Assembly: GCF_019511605.1 (NCBI RefSeq)
Contig: NZ_JAEUAV010000005.1
Location: forward strand, 225,854-289,853
Source of the DNA: Paraburkholderia phenoliruptrix
GTDB taxonomy: Bacteria > Pseudomonadota > Gammaproteobacteria > Burkholderiales > Burkholderiaceae
Length of the DNA: 64,000 nt
Reading direction: 5' to 3'
Position 1 is the stretch's first letter, and each line of letters begins with the position of its first letter. A model generated the notes under the pieces. The model was not told the DNA's origin and made no database searches. It worked only from the letters and a program-made list of their open reading frames with translations. The translations under genes and the position numbers were made by a program. Shown one piece after another: positions 1 through 8,871 of this stretch.

Positions 1-1325
1 GCTTCGCGAATCGTTTCGCCGAACTTGATCGGCTGGGCCGTTTCCAGCACGATCATCGGCACGCCCGGCTGCAGATGTTCGCGCGCTACCTTGAGGCCGT
101 CGGCGGTATGTGTGTCGATCATCGTGTCGTAGCGCTGGAACACGTCGCGGATCGCCTCGACGCGGTCGTCGTGGCTGCTGCGACCCGACACGAAACCGAA
201 CTCCTTGACGCGCGCAAAGTCACCGCTCGCCGCAAGGTCGAAACCGCCCTTCTCCTCCACGTCGCGGAACAGTTGCAGCACCCGCGACGGGTCGCGGCCA
301 AGCAGGTCGAACACGAAGCGCTCGAAATTCGAGGCCTTCGAAATATCCATGCTCGGGCTGCTCGTGTGGTACGTCTCCGCCGCCTTGCGCACGCGGTAGA
401 CGCCGGTGCGGAAGAACTCGTCGAGCACGTCGTTTTCGTTGGTGGCGACCACCAGCTTTTCGATCGGCAGGCCCATCATGCGCGCGATGTGACCTGCGCA
501 CACGTTGCCGAAGTTGCCCGAAGGCACCGTGAACGACACGCGCTCGTCGTTGCTCTTCGTCGCCGCGAAATAGCCCTTGAAGTAGTAGACGACCTGAGCG
601 ACCACGCGTGCCCAGTTGATCGAGTTGACCGTGCCGATCTTGTACTTCGCCTTGAACGCGTGATCGTTCGACACGGCTTTGACAATGTCCTGGCAGTCGT
701 CGAACACGCCTTCGACCGCGAGGTTGAAGATGTTCGGATCTTGCAGGCTGTACATCTGCGCGGTCTGGAACGCGCTCATCTTCTTGTGCGGCGACAGCAT
801 GAACACGCGAATGCCCTGCTTGCCGCGCATGGCGTATTCGGCCGCGCTGCCGGTGTCGCCGGAAGTCGCACCGAGAATGTTGAGCGTTTCGCCGTGCTTC
901 GCGAGCGCGTATTCGAACAGGTTGCCGATCAGCTGCATCGCCATGTCCTTGAACGCGAGCGTCGGACCGTTCGACAGTTCCAGCAGCGACAGCGGCGCGC
1001 CATCTTCGACGCCGAGCGTTTTGAGCGGCGTGATCTGCGCAGCGCTTTCGTCGTCGCGCACGTTGCAGTAGGTGGCGGCCGTGTAGGTCTTGCGGGCCAG
1101 CGCGCGCAGGTCTTCAGCGGGAATGTCGTCGCTGAATTTCGACAGGATTTCGAACGCCAGATCCGCGTACGGCAGCGTACGCCAGCGGGCAAGTTCGTCC
1201 GCACTGACGCGCGGGTATTCGGCGGGCAGGTACAGGCCGCCGTCTTTCGCGAGACCGCCGAGCAGAATGTCGGAGAAGGTGTGGCGCTCGCCGGCTCCGG
1301 CGCCGCGCGTTGAGAGATAGTTCAT
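1..1325 (-). CDS. thrC: Threonine synthase (partial, 3' end outside window)
   Basis: Catalyses the last step of threonine synthesis, O-phosphohomoserine to threonine, with PLP in the cytoplasm. The ATG at 1323-1325 begins MNYLSTRGAG, the usual N-terminus of the family. The PLP-binding stretch GPTLAFKD is visible near residue 120, and its lysine forms the Schiff base. About 441 codons lie in the window and no stop is reached, so the C-terminus is missing. The start lies 8 bases after the stop of hom on the same strand, so the two genes are almost certainly one transcript supplying consecutive pathway steps. Confidence 0.96.
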   Translation of the reverse strand, partial: MNYLSTRGAGAGERHTFSDILLGGLAKDGGLYLPAEYPRVSADELARWRTLPYADLAFEILSKFSDDIPAEDLRALARKTYTAATYCNVRDDESAAQITPLKTLGVEDGAPLSLLELSNGPTLAFKDMAMQLIGNLFEYALAKHGETLNILGATSGDTGSAAEYAMRGKQGIRVFMLSPHKKMSAFQTAQMYSLQDPNIFNLAVEGVFDDCQDIVKAVSNDHAFKAKYKIGTVNSINWARVVAQVVYYFKGYFAATKSNDERVSFTVPSGNFGNVCAGHIARMMGLPIEKLVVATNENDVLDEFFRTGVYRVRKAAETYHTSSPSMDISKASNFERFVFDLLGRDPSRVLQLFRDVEEKGGFDLAASGDFARVKEFGFVSGRSSHDDRVEAIRDVFQRYDTMIDTHTADGLKVAREHLQPGVPMIVLETAQPIKFGETIRE

Positions 1326-1333
1326 AGTTCGGC

Positions 1334-2665
1334 CTAGTTCAGCGCTTCCATGCGCAGCTTCGTGACTTGCGAGACGACGGTCTGCAACGCCTCGATCGAC
1401 GTGATCGCAGCATTGACGTTCTTTTCGACCGTTTCGTGCGTGATCAGGATGATGTCGGTTTCGCCCTTACCATTGGCGTCGACCTGTTCGGACTCCTTCT
1501 GCAGGAGCGCGTCGATCGAGATGCCGGTGTCCGCCAGAATGCGCGTGATGTCGGCCAGCACGCCCGTCACGTCCGCCACTCGCAAACGCAGGTAGTAGCC
1601 GCTCGTTACCTCGTCGATGGGCAGAATCGGCGTGTTCGACAGACGGTCCGGCTGGAATGCGAGATGCGGCACGCGGTGCTCCGGGTCGGCCGTATGCAGG
1701 CGCGTCACGTCCACCAGATCGGCGACGACCGCCGAAGCCGTGGGCTCCGCGCCCGCGCCCTTGCCGTAGTACAGCGTGGTTCCCACCGCGTCGCCATGCA
1801 CGACGACCGCGTTCATCGCGCCTTCCACATTGGCGAGCAGGCGCTTTTCCGGAATCAGCGTGGGATGCACGCGCAACTCGATGCCCTTGTCCGTGCGGCG
1901 TGCAATGCCGAGCAGCTTGATGCGGTAGCCGAGTTCCTCGGCGTACTTGATGTCGATCGCCGCGAGCTTGCTGATGCCTTCCACGTAAGCGCGGTCGAAT
2001 TGCACCGGCACGCCGAACGCAATCGCGCTCATGATGGTGGCCTTGTGCGCGGCGTCCACGCCTTCGATGTCGAAGGTCGGGTCCGCTTCGGCATAGCCCA
2101 GTTCCTGCGCGGCTTTAAGCGCAGTTCCGAAGTCCAGCCCGCGGTCGCGCATTTCCGAAAGAATGTAGTTCGTCGTGCCGTTGATGATGCCCGCGATGTA
2201 CTGGATCTGGTTGGCCGTGAGACCTTCGCGCAGCGCCTTGATGATCGGGATGCCGCCCGCCACCGCAGCCTCGAACGCGACCATTACGCCGTTGGCGCGC
2301 GCTGCCTCGAAGATTTCGGTGCCATGCACCGCAAGCAGCGCCTTGTTGGCCGTGACCACATGCTTGCCGTTGGCAATGGCGCGCAGCACGAGGTCGCGCG
2401 CCACGCCCGTGCCGCCGATCATTTCCGCAATGATGTCGATAGACGGGTCGTCGACCACCGCGTTGAAGTCGTCGGTGAGCGCGACGCTCGCGGCCTGCGC
2501 GCCGAGCGCGGCCGTCGCCTTGGCGGGATTGCGCACGGCAATGCGCGCAACCTCGATGCCGCGGCCCGCGCGACGTTTGATTTCTTCCTGATTGCGGCGC
2601 AGTACCGTGAAGGTGCCGCTGCCTACCGTGCCGAAGCCCAGCAGTCCAACTTTGATCGGTTCCAT
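1334..2665 (-). CDS. hom: Homoserine dehydrogenase
   Basis: Reduces aspartate semialdehyde to homoserine with NAD(P)H, the branch point to threonine and methionine. At 443 aa it has the normal length of the monofunctional enzyme (no aspartokinase domain). The Rossmann motif GLLGFGTVGSG lies at residues 8-18. The catalytic region contains DPTFDIEGVDAAHK around residue 210. A C-terminal ACT domain starts near residue 350 (YYLRLRVADVTGVLADI), which in this family mediates threonine feedback inhibition. It lies between an alaA-like aminotransferase upstream and thrC immediately downstream on the same strand, consistent with an amino acid biosynthesis operon. Confidence 0.97.
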   Translation of the reverse strand: MEPIKVGLLGFGTVGSGTFTVLRRNQEEIKRRAGRGIEVARIAVRNPAKATAALGAQAASVALTDDFNAVVDDPSIDIIAEMIGGTGVARDLVLRAIANGKHVVTANKALLAVHGTEIFEAARANGVMVAFEAAVAGGIPIIKALREGLTANQIQYIAGIINGTTNYILSEMRDRGLDFGTALKAAQELGYAEADPTFDIEGVDAAHKATIMSAIAFGVPVQFDRAYVEGISKLAAIDIKYAEELGYRIKLLGIARRTDKGIELRVHPTLIPEKRLLANVEGAMNAVVVHGDAVGTTLYYGKGAGAEPTASAVVADLVDVTRLHTADPEHRVPHLAFQPDRLSNTPILPIDEVTSGYYLRLRVADVTGVLADITRILADTGISIDALLQKESEQVDANGKGETDIILITHETVEKNVNAAITSIEALQTVVSQVTKLRMEALN

Positions 2666-2761
2666 GCAGCGTGGTGTCGAGTAGTGATTAAGGGAATTCG
2701 AAAGCGGCGCTTGCCGGATGCGCGCAGCGGACAGATCACGCGTTGCACCCCGTATTGTGCG

Positions 2762-4030
2762 CTAGGCCGTGTGACGTTTGCGGTAACCGTCGAGAAAGCG
2801 CGCGATCCGGTTGATGGAATCGGCCAGATCGTCCACGTTCGGCAGGAACACGACGCGGAAGTGATCCGGCGTCTTCCAGTTAAACCCAGTGCCCTGCACG
2901 AGCAGCACGCGCTCTTCGAGCAGCAGGTCGAGAATGAACTGCTGGTCGTTCTGGATCGGATAGACCTTCGGGTCGAGGCGCGGGAACATGTAGAGCGCCG
3001 CCTCGGGCTTCACGCAGCTCACGCCGGGAATTGCCGTGAGCATGTCGTACGCCAGTTCGCGCTGCTTGTAGAGGCGCCCGCCCGGCACGATCAGGTCGTT
3101 GATGCTCTGATAGCCGCCTAGCGCCGTCTGAATGGCGTACTGACCAGGCACGTTCGGACACAGACGCATGGACGCGAGAATGCCGAGCCCCTCGAAATAG
3201 TCTTTCGCGTGACGGCGGTTTTCGCCGGTCAGGCCCGAAATGAACATCCAGCCTGCGCGGTAGCCGCACGAGCGATAGCTTTTCGAGAGGCTGTTGAACG
3301 TGACGGTCAGGACGTCTTCGGAGAGCGCGGCCATCGACGTGTGCTTCTTGCCGTCATAGACGATCTTGTCGTACACCTCGTCGGCGAAGATCACGAGGCC
3401 GTGCTGGCGTGCGATTTCGATCAGCCCCAACAGCAGTTCGTCGGAATACAGCGCGCCGGTCGGATTGTTCGGATTGATGACGACGAGCGCGCGCGTGTTC
3501 GGCGTGATTTTGGCGCGAATGTCGTCGAGGTCGGGCATCCAGCGGTTCGACTCGTCGCAGATGTAGTGCACCGGGGTGCCGCCCGCGAGGCTCACGCCGG
3601 CGGTCCACAGCGGATAGTCCGGCGCGGGCAGCAGCACTTCGTCGCCGTCGTTCAGGAGCCCCTGCAGCGCCATCACGATCAGCTCGGACGCGCCGTTGCC
3701 GATGTAGATGTCATCCAGCTCGACGCCGTGCACGCCCTTTTGCTGCGTGTAATGCATGATCGCCTTGCGCGCGGCGAACACGCCCTTCGAGTCGGAGTAG
3801 CCCGACGAGCCGGGCAGATTCAGGATCATGTCCTGAATGATTTCGTCCGGCGCTTCGAAGCCGAACGGCGCCAGGTTGCCGATGTTCAGCTTGATGATGC
3901 GGTGGCCTTCTTCTTCGAGCCGCTTCGCATGTTCGAGGACCGGCCCGCGAATGTCGTAGCAGACATTCAGCAACTTGTTTGACTTGAGAATCGGTTTCAC
4001 GGCGGGCACTTCATCCTGGTTAATGGGCAT
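2762..4030 (-). CDS. alaA: Alanine aminotransferase AlaA-like
   Basis: PLP-dependent class I/II aminotransferase, closely resembling E. coli AlaA (glutamate-pyruvate transaminase) along its whole length. Visible landmarks are VCYDIRGPVLEHAKRLEEEG near the N-terminus, GNGASELIV, INPNNPTGA, FADEVYDKI, and the Schiff-base lysine in FNSLSKSYRS. The ATG at 4030 (MPINQDEVPAV) gives 422 aa; an in-frame start at 4096 would add 22 residues that do not look like the family. It is followed after about 97 bases by hom and then thrC, so it probably leads or joins that operon. The enzyme could also accept other small amino acids; assignment to alanine rests on similarity. Confidence 0.93.
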   Translation of the reverse strand: MPINQDEVPAVKPILKSNKLLNVCYDIRGPVLEHAKRLEEEGHRIIKLNIGNLAPFGFEAPDEIIQDMILNLPGSSGYSDSKGVFAARKAIMHYTQQKGVHGVELDDIYIGNGASELIVMALQGLLNDGDEVLLPAPDYPLWTAGVSLAGGTPVHYICDESNRWMPDLDDIRAKITPNTRALVVINPNNPTGALYSDELLLGLIEIARQHGLVIFADEVYDKIVYDGKKHTSMAALSEDVLTVTFNSLSKSYRSCGYRAGWMFISGLTGENRRHAKDYFEGLGILASMRLCPNVPGQYAIQTALGGYQSINDLIVPGGRLYKQRELAYDMLTAIPGVSCVKPEAALYMFPRLDPKVYPIQNDQQFILDLLLEERVLLVQGTGFNWKTPDHFRVVFLPNVDDLADSINRIARFLDGYRKRHTA

Positions 4031-4533
4031 TGAGGGCTGCAAGGCTTGACGCCGAGGCCGGTGGAGGTCAGACACAAACTGGCAGAAACAGGGCAAAAAT
4101 GGCTGGACGACAGGCAGGCACCACGCTTCTCACCCGCTCTGCCACGAGCCCTGAACCACAGGCGATAGCCGGCTCGGGCAAAAAATAGACGCGCACAACA
4201 CTCGCCGATTGCAAATTCGGGACGCGGCAACGCCGCAGGGCCGCTCCGTAGCGGGCCGCCCGAGGTGGACGAAAGCGGGCGCAACCAGGGTAGGCAGGAT
4301 GGGCCGCACCCCGGACCGTCGGCGCGGCTCGTGGCGGCGCATGCGCGGGGGCGCCGCTAGGCGGCTAAAAAGTTATAATTTAGCGGATTTTGGCCGACTT
4401 CCGCAATGCACCAAGCGCAACGGGAGCCTTTTGAGCCCTTTCCTGTCCCACTCGTGTAGAACCGCCCTGCTCGCGTTTGCCGCGTCAGGCCTTCAACACG
4501 CACGATGTCTCGCGACGACTTCGGAAAACGAAT
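4031..4533. other. Divergent intergenic region, alaA / Mth938
   Basis: This 500-base gap separates the minus-strand alaA from the plus-strand Mth938-domain gene. Its only clear signal is an AT-rich patch with TATAAT at 4374-4379, in a run of very GC-rich DNA. I see no coding frame with family resemblance in it. Confidence 0.6.
4374..4379 (+). promoter_or_regulatory. Candidate -10 box
   Basis: TATAAT, a perfect sigma-70 -10 hexamer, stands in the only AT-rich patch of the alaA/Mth938 gap. It is about 155 bases upstream of the Mth938-domain start and would give a long leader. No good -35 is obvious at 16-18 bases upstream, so the assignment is tentative. Confidence 0.4.
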
Positions 4534-4908
4534 TTGAAATTACATCAGGATTCCAGCGGCGCCCTCAACACCGTCACGGGCTACGGCGCCGGCTATGTGG
4601 AAATCAATCTGGAGCGCCATGCCGGCAGCATTCTCGTGATGCCGGACGCGCCCGTCATCCCTTGGCCCGTCACGTCTTTCGAGCAACTCACCCCTGAGCT
4701 TTTCGCGATGCTGGTGGATTCCGCGCCGGAGGTGGTGGTGTTCGGCAGCGGCGAGCGGCTGCGCTTTCCGCACCCGCGCCTGACTGCGATGCTGACGGCA
4801 AGACGCATCGGCGTCGAAACCATGGACTTCAAGGCCGCCTGCCGCACGTACAACATTCTGATGGCCGAGGGCCGCAAGGTTGCGGCGGCGCTGCTGATCG
4901 AAGCGTAG
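4534..4908 (+). CDS. Mth938-like domain (DUF498) protein
   Basis: Small cytoplasmic protein of the Mth938/NDUFAF3-like family. Visible family features are YGAGYVEINLERHAGSILVMPDAPV near the N-terminus, VVVFGSGERLRFPHP in the middle, and GVETMDFKAACRTYNILMAEGRKVAAALLI at the end. The TTG at 4534 gives MKLHQDSSGALNTVTGYG, which matches the usual start; an upstream in-frame ATG at 4477 would add 19 atypical residues. Length is 124 aa. Bacterial members have no firmly established biochemical role. It stands alone between the alaA gene and the arn operon. Confidence 0.85.
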   Translation: MKLHQDSSGALNTVTGYGAGYVEINLERHAGSILVMPDAPVIPWPVTSFEQLTPELFAMLVDSAPEVVVFGSGERLRFPHPRLTAMLTARRIGVETMDFKAACRTYNILMAEGRKVAAALLIEA

Positions 4909-4953
4909 CGACTGCACGCAGTCGATTGCGAGCTTGCGATGGCCGGGCGCCTG

Positions 4954-5089
4954 TGGCCGTGCTGCCGTGCGTTGGCGGATGCCGTGCGTTGGCGGATGCC
5001 GGGTGATGGCGAATGCCGTGCGATGGCCGCTGCGGTGCGGTGGATGCTGCGTTGCGATGGCCGCTGCCGTGCGATGGCCGCTGCCTTGG
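4954..5089. repeat. Degenerate 17-bp tandem repeat, about 8 copies
   Basis: Consecutive 17-base units resemble GATGGCCGCTGCCGTGC. Clear units start at 4971, 4988, 5005, 5022, 5039, 5056 and 5073, with a weaker one at 4954. The period is not a multiple of three and the array lies entirely between genes, so it is not a protein repeat. The function is unknown. Confidence 0.85.
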
Positions 5090-5306
5090 CATACGCCAAT
5101 GACCGTCCGTCCGGCCAGCGTTCCATCGCGCGCACGCCGAAAGCCGCTGACCGCGAGTTTCGCGCACCTGCCGCCTGGCCTGCCCTCGCCGTGCCCCGCA
5201 CGATCACGTACACTGCGCGCCATCCGCGCACGGGCAGCCGCCTGCCGGCATTTCCGAATAACAACGCAGCGCCGCGCAAGCAGCGTTGCCAGAAAGGTTT
5301 AAATCC

Positions 5307-7121
5307 ATGAACGATACGCCGTCCAGGCTACCGCTCAACCGCACTACGATCCTGTTACTGGTGCTGGTCCTTGCCCTTATCTGGTTCGTGCCGCTCGGCT
5401 GGCGCCATCTGCTGCCAAGCGACGAGGGCCGCTACGCCGAAATGGCCCGCGAGATGTTCGTGACCGGCGACTGGATCACGCCGCGCTATAACGGCTACAA
5501 ATATTTCGAAAAGCCGCCGCTGCAGACCTGGGCAAACGCGCTCACCTTCGCGTGGTTCGGCATCGGCGAATGGCAGGCGCGGCTCTATACGGCGCTGACA
5601 GGTTTTGCCGGCGTGCTGCTGATCGGCTACACCGGCGCGCGGGTATTCAATGCGGCGACCGGCGTGTTCGCCGCACTGGTGCTGGCGACCTCGCCGTACT
5701 GGAATCTGATGGGCCACTTCAACACGCTCGACATGGGCCTGTCGTTCTGGATGGAACTGACGCTGTGCGCGCTGCTGCTTGCGCAGCGCCCGAACCTCAC
5801 CGTTTCGTGCGTGCGCGGCTGGATGTGGCTGTGCTGGGCGTCAATGGCGCTCGCGGTGCTCTCCAAGGGCCTTGTCGGCGTGATCCTGCCGGGCGCCGTA
5901 CTGGTGCTCTATACGTTGATTGCGCGTGACTGGGCGGTCTGGAAACGCCTGCATCTGATCGGCGGCCTGCTCGTGTTCTTCGCGATCGTCACGCCGTGGT
6001 TCGTGCTGGTGCAGGAGCGCAATCCGGAATTCCTCAATTTCTTCTTCGTCGTTCAGCAGTTCAAACGCTATCTGACGCCTGAGCAGAACCGCCCCGGGCC
6101 GTTCTATTATTTCGTGCCGGTGCTGATCATCGGTTTCCTGCCGTGGCTTTCGGTCACCGTGCAAAGCGTGCGTCACGCATGGCGTCTGCCGCGCCAGCCG
6201 AACGGCTTCGCGCCGGTCACGTTGATGTTCGTCTGGACCGGCTTCATTTTCCTGTTCTTCAGCGCGTCGCACTCCAAGCTGCTGTCGTACACGCTGCCTG
6301 TCGCGCCGGCCATCGCGCTTCTGATCGGCATGTATCTGCCGCTCGTCACGCGCGGGCAGTTGCGCCGTCATCTGACGGGCTATGCGCTATTTCTCGTAGT
6401 GGCCGCGTTTGCCGCGCTTTTTCTGCCGCGCTTTGGCAGCGCGCGCAATCCGACCGAAATTTACGCTGCGTACCGCAGCTGGGTGCTCGCGGCGCTCGCG
6501 GTGGCCTTCGCGCTTACACTCGCGGCGCTCTGGCTCAATCGACGCAGCCGCGCCGCCAGTCTCGGTGCGATCGCGAGTTTCGGCGCCGCGTGGCTGCTGC
6601 TCGGCACGATTGCGGGCACGGGTCACGACGTATTCGGGCGGCTTAGCTCCGGCGCGCCGCTCGCGCCCGCCATCAAGGCGCAAATGGCGAAATTGCCCGC
6701 CGACACGCCGTTCTACTCCGTCGGCGTGCTCGACCACACATTGCCGTTCTACATCGGCCATACGATGACGATGGTCGAGCATCCGGATGAACTGGCGTTC
6801 GGGGTGTCGGTGGAGCCGCAGAAATGGCTGCCTTCGGTGCAGGCATGGGAAGAGCGCTGGAGGGCCGACCGCTATGCGCTCGCGCTGCTTCCGCCGCAGA
6901 CTTACGACAGACTCCTGAGCGAAGGTCTGCCGATGCAGATAATTGCCCGCGACTCGCGCCGCGTGGTGGTGATGAAGCCGCTCACGGCGCAGCCGGCGGC
7001 ATCTGCATCTGCGTCCGCATCTGCATCTGCTGCGACGTCGGCACCCGCAGCGTCGGACGCCTCGGCCACGCCGGCAACTCCGCCCGCACCCGCCGCGTCG
7101 GCAGCCAAACCGCAGTCATGA
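5307..7121 (+). CDS. arnT: 4-amino-4-deoxy-L-arabinose transferase
   Basis: Inner-membrane glycosyltransferase (GT83/PMT-like) that moves L-Ara4N from undecaprenyl phosphate to lipid A, lowering the negative charge that cationic peptides bind. The conserved periplasmic-loop motif SDEGRYAEMARE lies near residue 40. It is followed by about a dozen hydrophobic segments (for example TTILLLVLVLALIWFV at 13-28) and then a soluble C-terminal domain. The ATG at 5307 follows the AAAGG at 5292-5296. At 604 aa it is longer than the roughly 550 aa E. coli protein; the extra length is largely an Ala/Ser/Pro tail after residue 560 encoded by a GCATCT hexanucleotide repeat. It opens the arn cluster. Confidence 0.95.
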   Translation: MNDTPSRLPLNRTTILLLVLVLALIWFVPLGWRHLLPSDEGRYAEMAREMFVTGDWITPRYNGYKYFEKPPLQTWANALTFAWFGIGEWQARLYTALTGFAGVLLIGYTGARVFNAATGVFAALVLATSPYWNLMGHFNTLDMGLSFWMELTLCALLLAQRPNLTVSCVRGWMWLCWASMALAVLSKGLVGVILPGAVLVLYTLIARDWAVWKRLHLIGGLLVFFAIVTPWFVLVQERNPEFLNFFFVVQQFKRYLTPEQNRPGPFYYFVPVLIIGFLPWLSVTVQSVRHAWRLPRQPNGFAPVTLMFVWTGFIFLFFSASHSKLLSYTLPVAPAIALLIGMYLPLVTRGQLRRHLTGYALFLVVAAFAALFLPRFGSARNPTEIYAAYRSWVLAALAVAFALTLAALWLNRRSRAASLGAIASFGAAWLLLGTIAGTGHDVFGRLSSGAPLAPAIKAQMAKLPADTPFYSVGVLDHTLPFYIGHTMTMVEHPDELAFGVSVEPQKWLPSVQAWEERWRADRYALALLPPQTYDRLLSEGLPMQIIARDSRRVVVMKPLTAQPAASASASASASAATSAPAASDASATPATPPAPAASAAKPQS

Positions 7122-7146
7122 CGCCATATCAGGATCCTGAGCTCAG

Positions 7147-7518
7147 ATGAACCCGATTTCCCTCTTTTGCATCCTCGCCGGCGTCACGTTGAACGCCGGC
7201 GCGCAATTGCTGCTCAAAGCCGGAACGAATGCCGTTGGACACTTTGAATTCAGCCGTGCGAACATCCTGCCCATCGCCTTTCGAATGGCGACGCAACCGC
7301 CGATCATCGGCGGCCTCGCCTGCTATGTGATCAGCGTGGTGGTGTGGATCGTCGGACTGTCGCGCGTGGACGTGTCGATCGCTTATCCGATGCTGTCGCT
7401 CGGCTACGTCGTCAATGCGTTCGCCGCGTGGTATCTGTTCGGCGAAGTGCTGTCGGTGCAGAAACTGGTCGGCATCGGCGTGATCCTCGTGGGCGTGGCG
7501 ATAGTCGCCCGCAGCTAG
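7147..7518 (+). CDS. SMR/EamA-type membrane protein, ArnE/ArnF-like
   Basis: Protein of 123 aa with four predicted membrane helices (ISLFCILAGVTLNAGAQLLL, PIIGGLACYVISVVVWIVGL, SIAYPMLSLGYVVNAFAAWY, LVGIGVILVGVAIVA), the layout of small multidrug resistance proteins. In enterobacteria two such proteins, ArnE and ArnF, form the flippase that brings undecaprenyl-phosphate-L-Ara4N to the periplasmic face. Position between arnT and arnB argues for that role here. Only one such gene is seen in the cluster, so it may act as a homodimer. It starts 25 bases after the arnT stop. Confidence 0.85.
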   Translation: MNPISLFCILAGVTLNAGAQLLLKAGTNAVGHFEFSRANILPIAFRMATQPPIIGGLACYVISVVVWIVGLSRVDVSIAYPMLSLGYVVNAFAAWYLFGEVLSVQKLVGIGVILVGVAIVARS

Positions 7519-7704
7519 GCGCCCGGCGCCACGCGCCGCAACAAGACAACGTAAGCCGGCCTTCATGCCGGGCAAGCAAAACGTAAGGTCGATCGCGGTA
7601 TGCTTCGCGGTTGCACCCTTTTTTGGCCCAGGCCTCGCGTGGCGCGTCGTGTGTGTCGACGGCGCCGTGCAGGCCCCCGGCCCTTTCGATCGAGCGAAGC
7701 ATTC

Positions 7705-8865
7705 ATGACCCAGTCAACCGTCCCGCCGCTGCCGTTCCTGCCGTTCGTCAAACCGGAAATCGACGAAGAAACGATTCAAGGCGTAGCCGAGGTGCTGCGC
7801 TCCGGCTGGATCACCACCGGCCCGCAGAACCAGAAGTTCGAGGCCGCGCTGTCCGAATTCTGCGGCGGCCGTCCGGTGCGCACCTTCAATTCCGGCACGG
7901 CGACACTCGAAATCGGCCTGCGCATTGCAGGCGTCGGCCCCGGCGACGAAGTGATCACCACGCCCGCCTCGTGGGTCTCGACCAGCAATGTGATCTACGA
8001 AGTCGGCGCAACGCCGGTGTTCGCGGACATCGACCCGGTAACGCGCAACATCGACCTCGACAAGCTTGAGCAGGCCATCACCCCGCGCACCAAGGCGCTC
8101 ATCCCGGTTTATCTGTCCGGCCTGCCCGTCGACATGGACCGCCTCTACGCGATTGCCCGCGCACACAAGCTGCGCGTGGTGGAAGACGCCGCACAGGCGT
8201 TCGGCTCGACGTGGAAGGGCCAGCGCATCGGCGCGATTGGCGACATGGTCTCCTTTAGCTTCCACGCGAACAAGAATCTGACGTCGGTCGAAGGCGGCGC
8301 CCTCGTGCTGAACAACGAGGAAGAAGCCGTCCTCGCGCAGAAGTACCGGCTGCAAGGCATTACCCGCACCGGCTTCGACGGCATGGACTGCGACGTGCTC
8401 GGCGGCAAGTACAACCTCACGGACGTTGCCGCGCGCGTCGGCCTCGGGCAGTTGCCGCATCTGGACCGTTTTCTCGCGCAGCGCCACAAGCTGGTGCGCG
8501 CGTACTACGCCGGCTTCGAGGGCGGCGCGGCAGTGAAACTGGGCGTCGGCCTGCCGTTCGCCGACTTCGAGAACAGCAACTGGCACATGTTCCAGATCAC
8601 GCTGCCGCTGGAAAAGCTTTCGCTCGACCGCGCCGGTTTCATGGGACAGTTGAAGGAACGCGGCATCGGCTCGGGCGTGCACTACCCGGCCATTCACCTG
8701 TTCTCGCTGTATCGCGCGCGCGGCTTCGCGCCCGGCATGTTCCCGCATGCCGAGCGTTTCGGCGCCACCAACGTCACGCTGCCGCTGTTCACGCTGATGA
8801 ACGAAGGCGACGTGGAGCGCGTATGCCGCGCGGTCAACGAAATTTGCGAACAATACGGAAAGTAA
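7705..8865 (+). CDS. arnB: UDP-L-Ara4O C-4'' aminotransferase
   Basis: PLP enzyme of the DegT/DnrJ/EryC1/StrS family that transaminates UDP-4-ketopentose to UDP-L-Ara4N. Visible features are SGWITTGPQNQKFEAAL near the N-terminus, FNSGTATLEIGL, VEDAAQAFGS (cofactor-binding Asp), the Schiff-base lysine in SFHANKNLTSVEGG, and GSGVHYPAIHLFSLYR near the end. The ATG at 7705 gives 386 aa, the family length; an in-frame start at 7600 would add 35 Arg-rich residues that look non-native. A gap of about 190 bases separates it from the SMR gene, so a second promoter here is possible. Confidence 0.95.
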   Translation: MTQSTVPPLPFLPFVKPEIDEETIQGVAEVLRSGWITTGPQNQKFEAALSEFCGGRPVRTFNSGTATLEIGLRIAGVGPGDEVITTPASWVSTSNVIYEVGATPVFADIDPVTRNIDLDKLEQAITPRTKALIPVYLSGLPVDMDRLYAIARAHKLRVVEDAAQAFGSTWKGQRIGAIGDMVSFSFHANKNLTSVEGGALVLNNEEEAVLAQKYRLQGITRTGFDGMDCDVLGGKYNLTDVAARVGLGQLPHLDRFLAQRHKLVRAYYAGFEGGAAVKLGVGLPFADFENSNWHMFQITLPLEKLSLDRAGFMGQLKERGIGSGVHYPAIHLFSLYRARGFAPGMFPHAERFGATNVTLPLFTLMNEGDVERVCRAVNEICEQYGK

Positions 8866-8871
8866 GCGGAA

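Noticed and set aside
1367..3121. A 584-codon plus-strand frame over hom and alaA
   Set aside because: Antisense shadow of two conserved genes with no recognisable domain.
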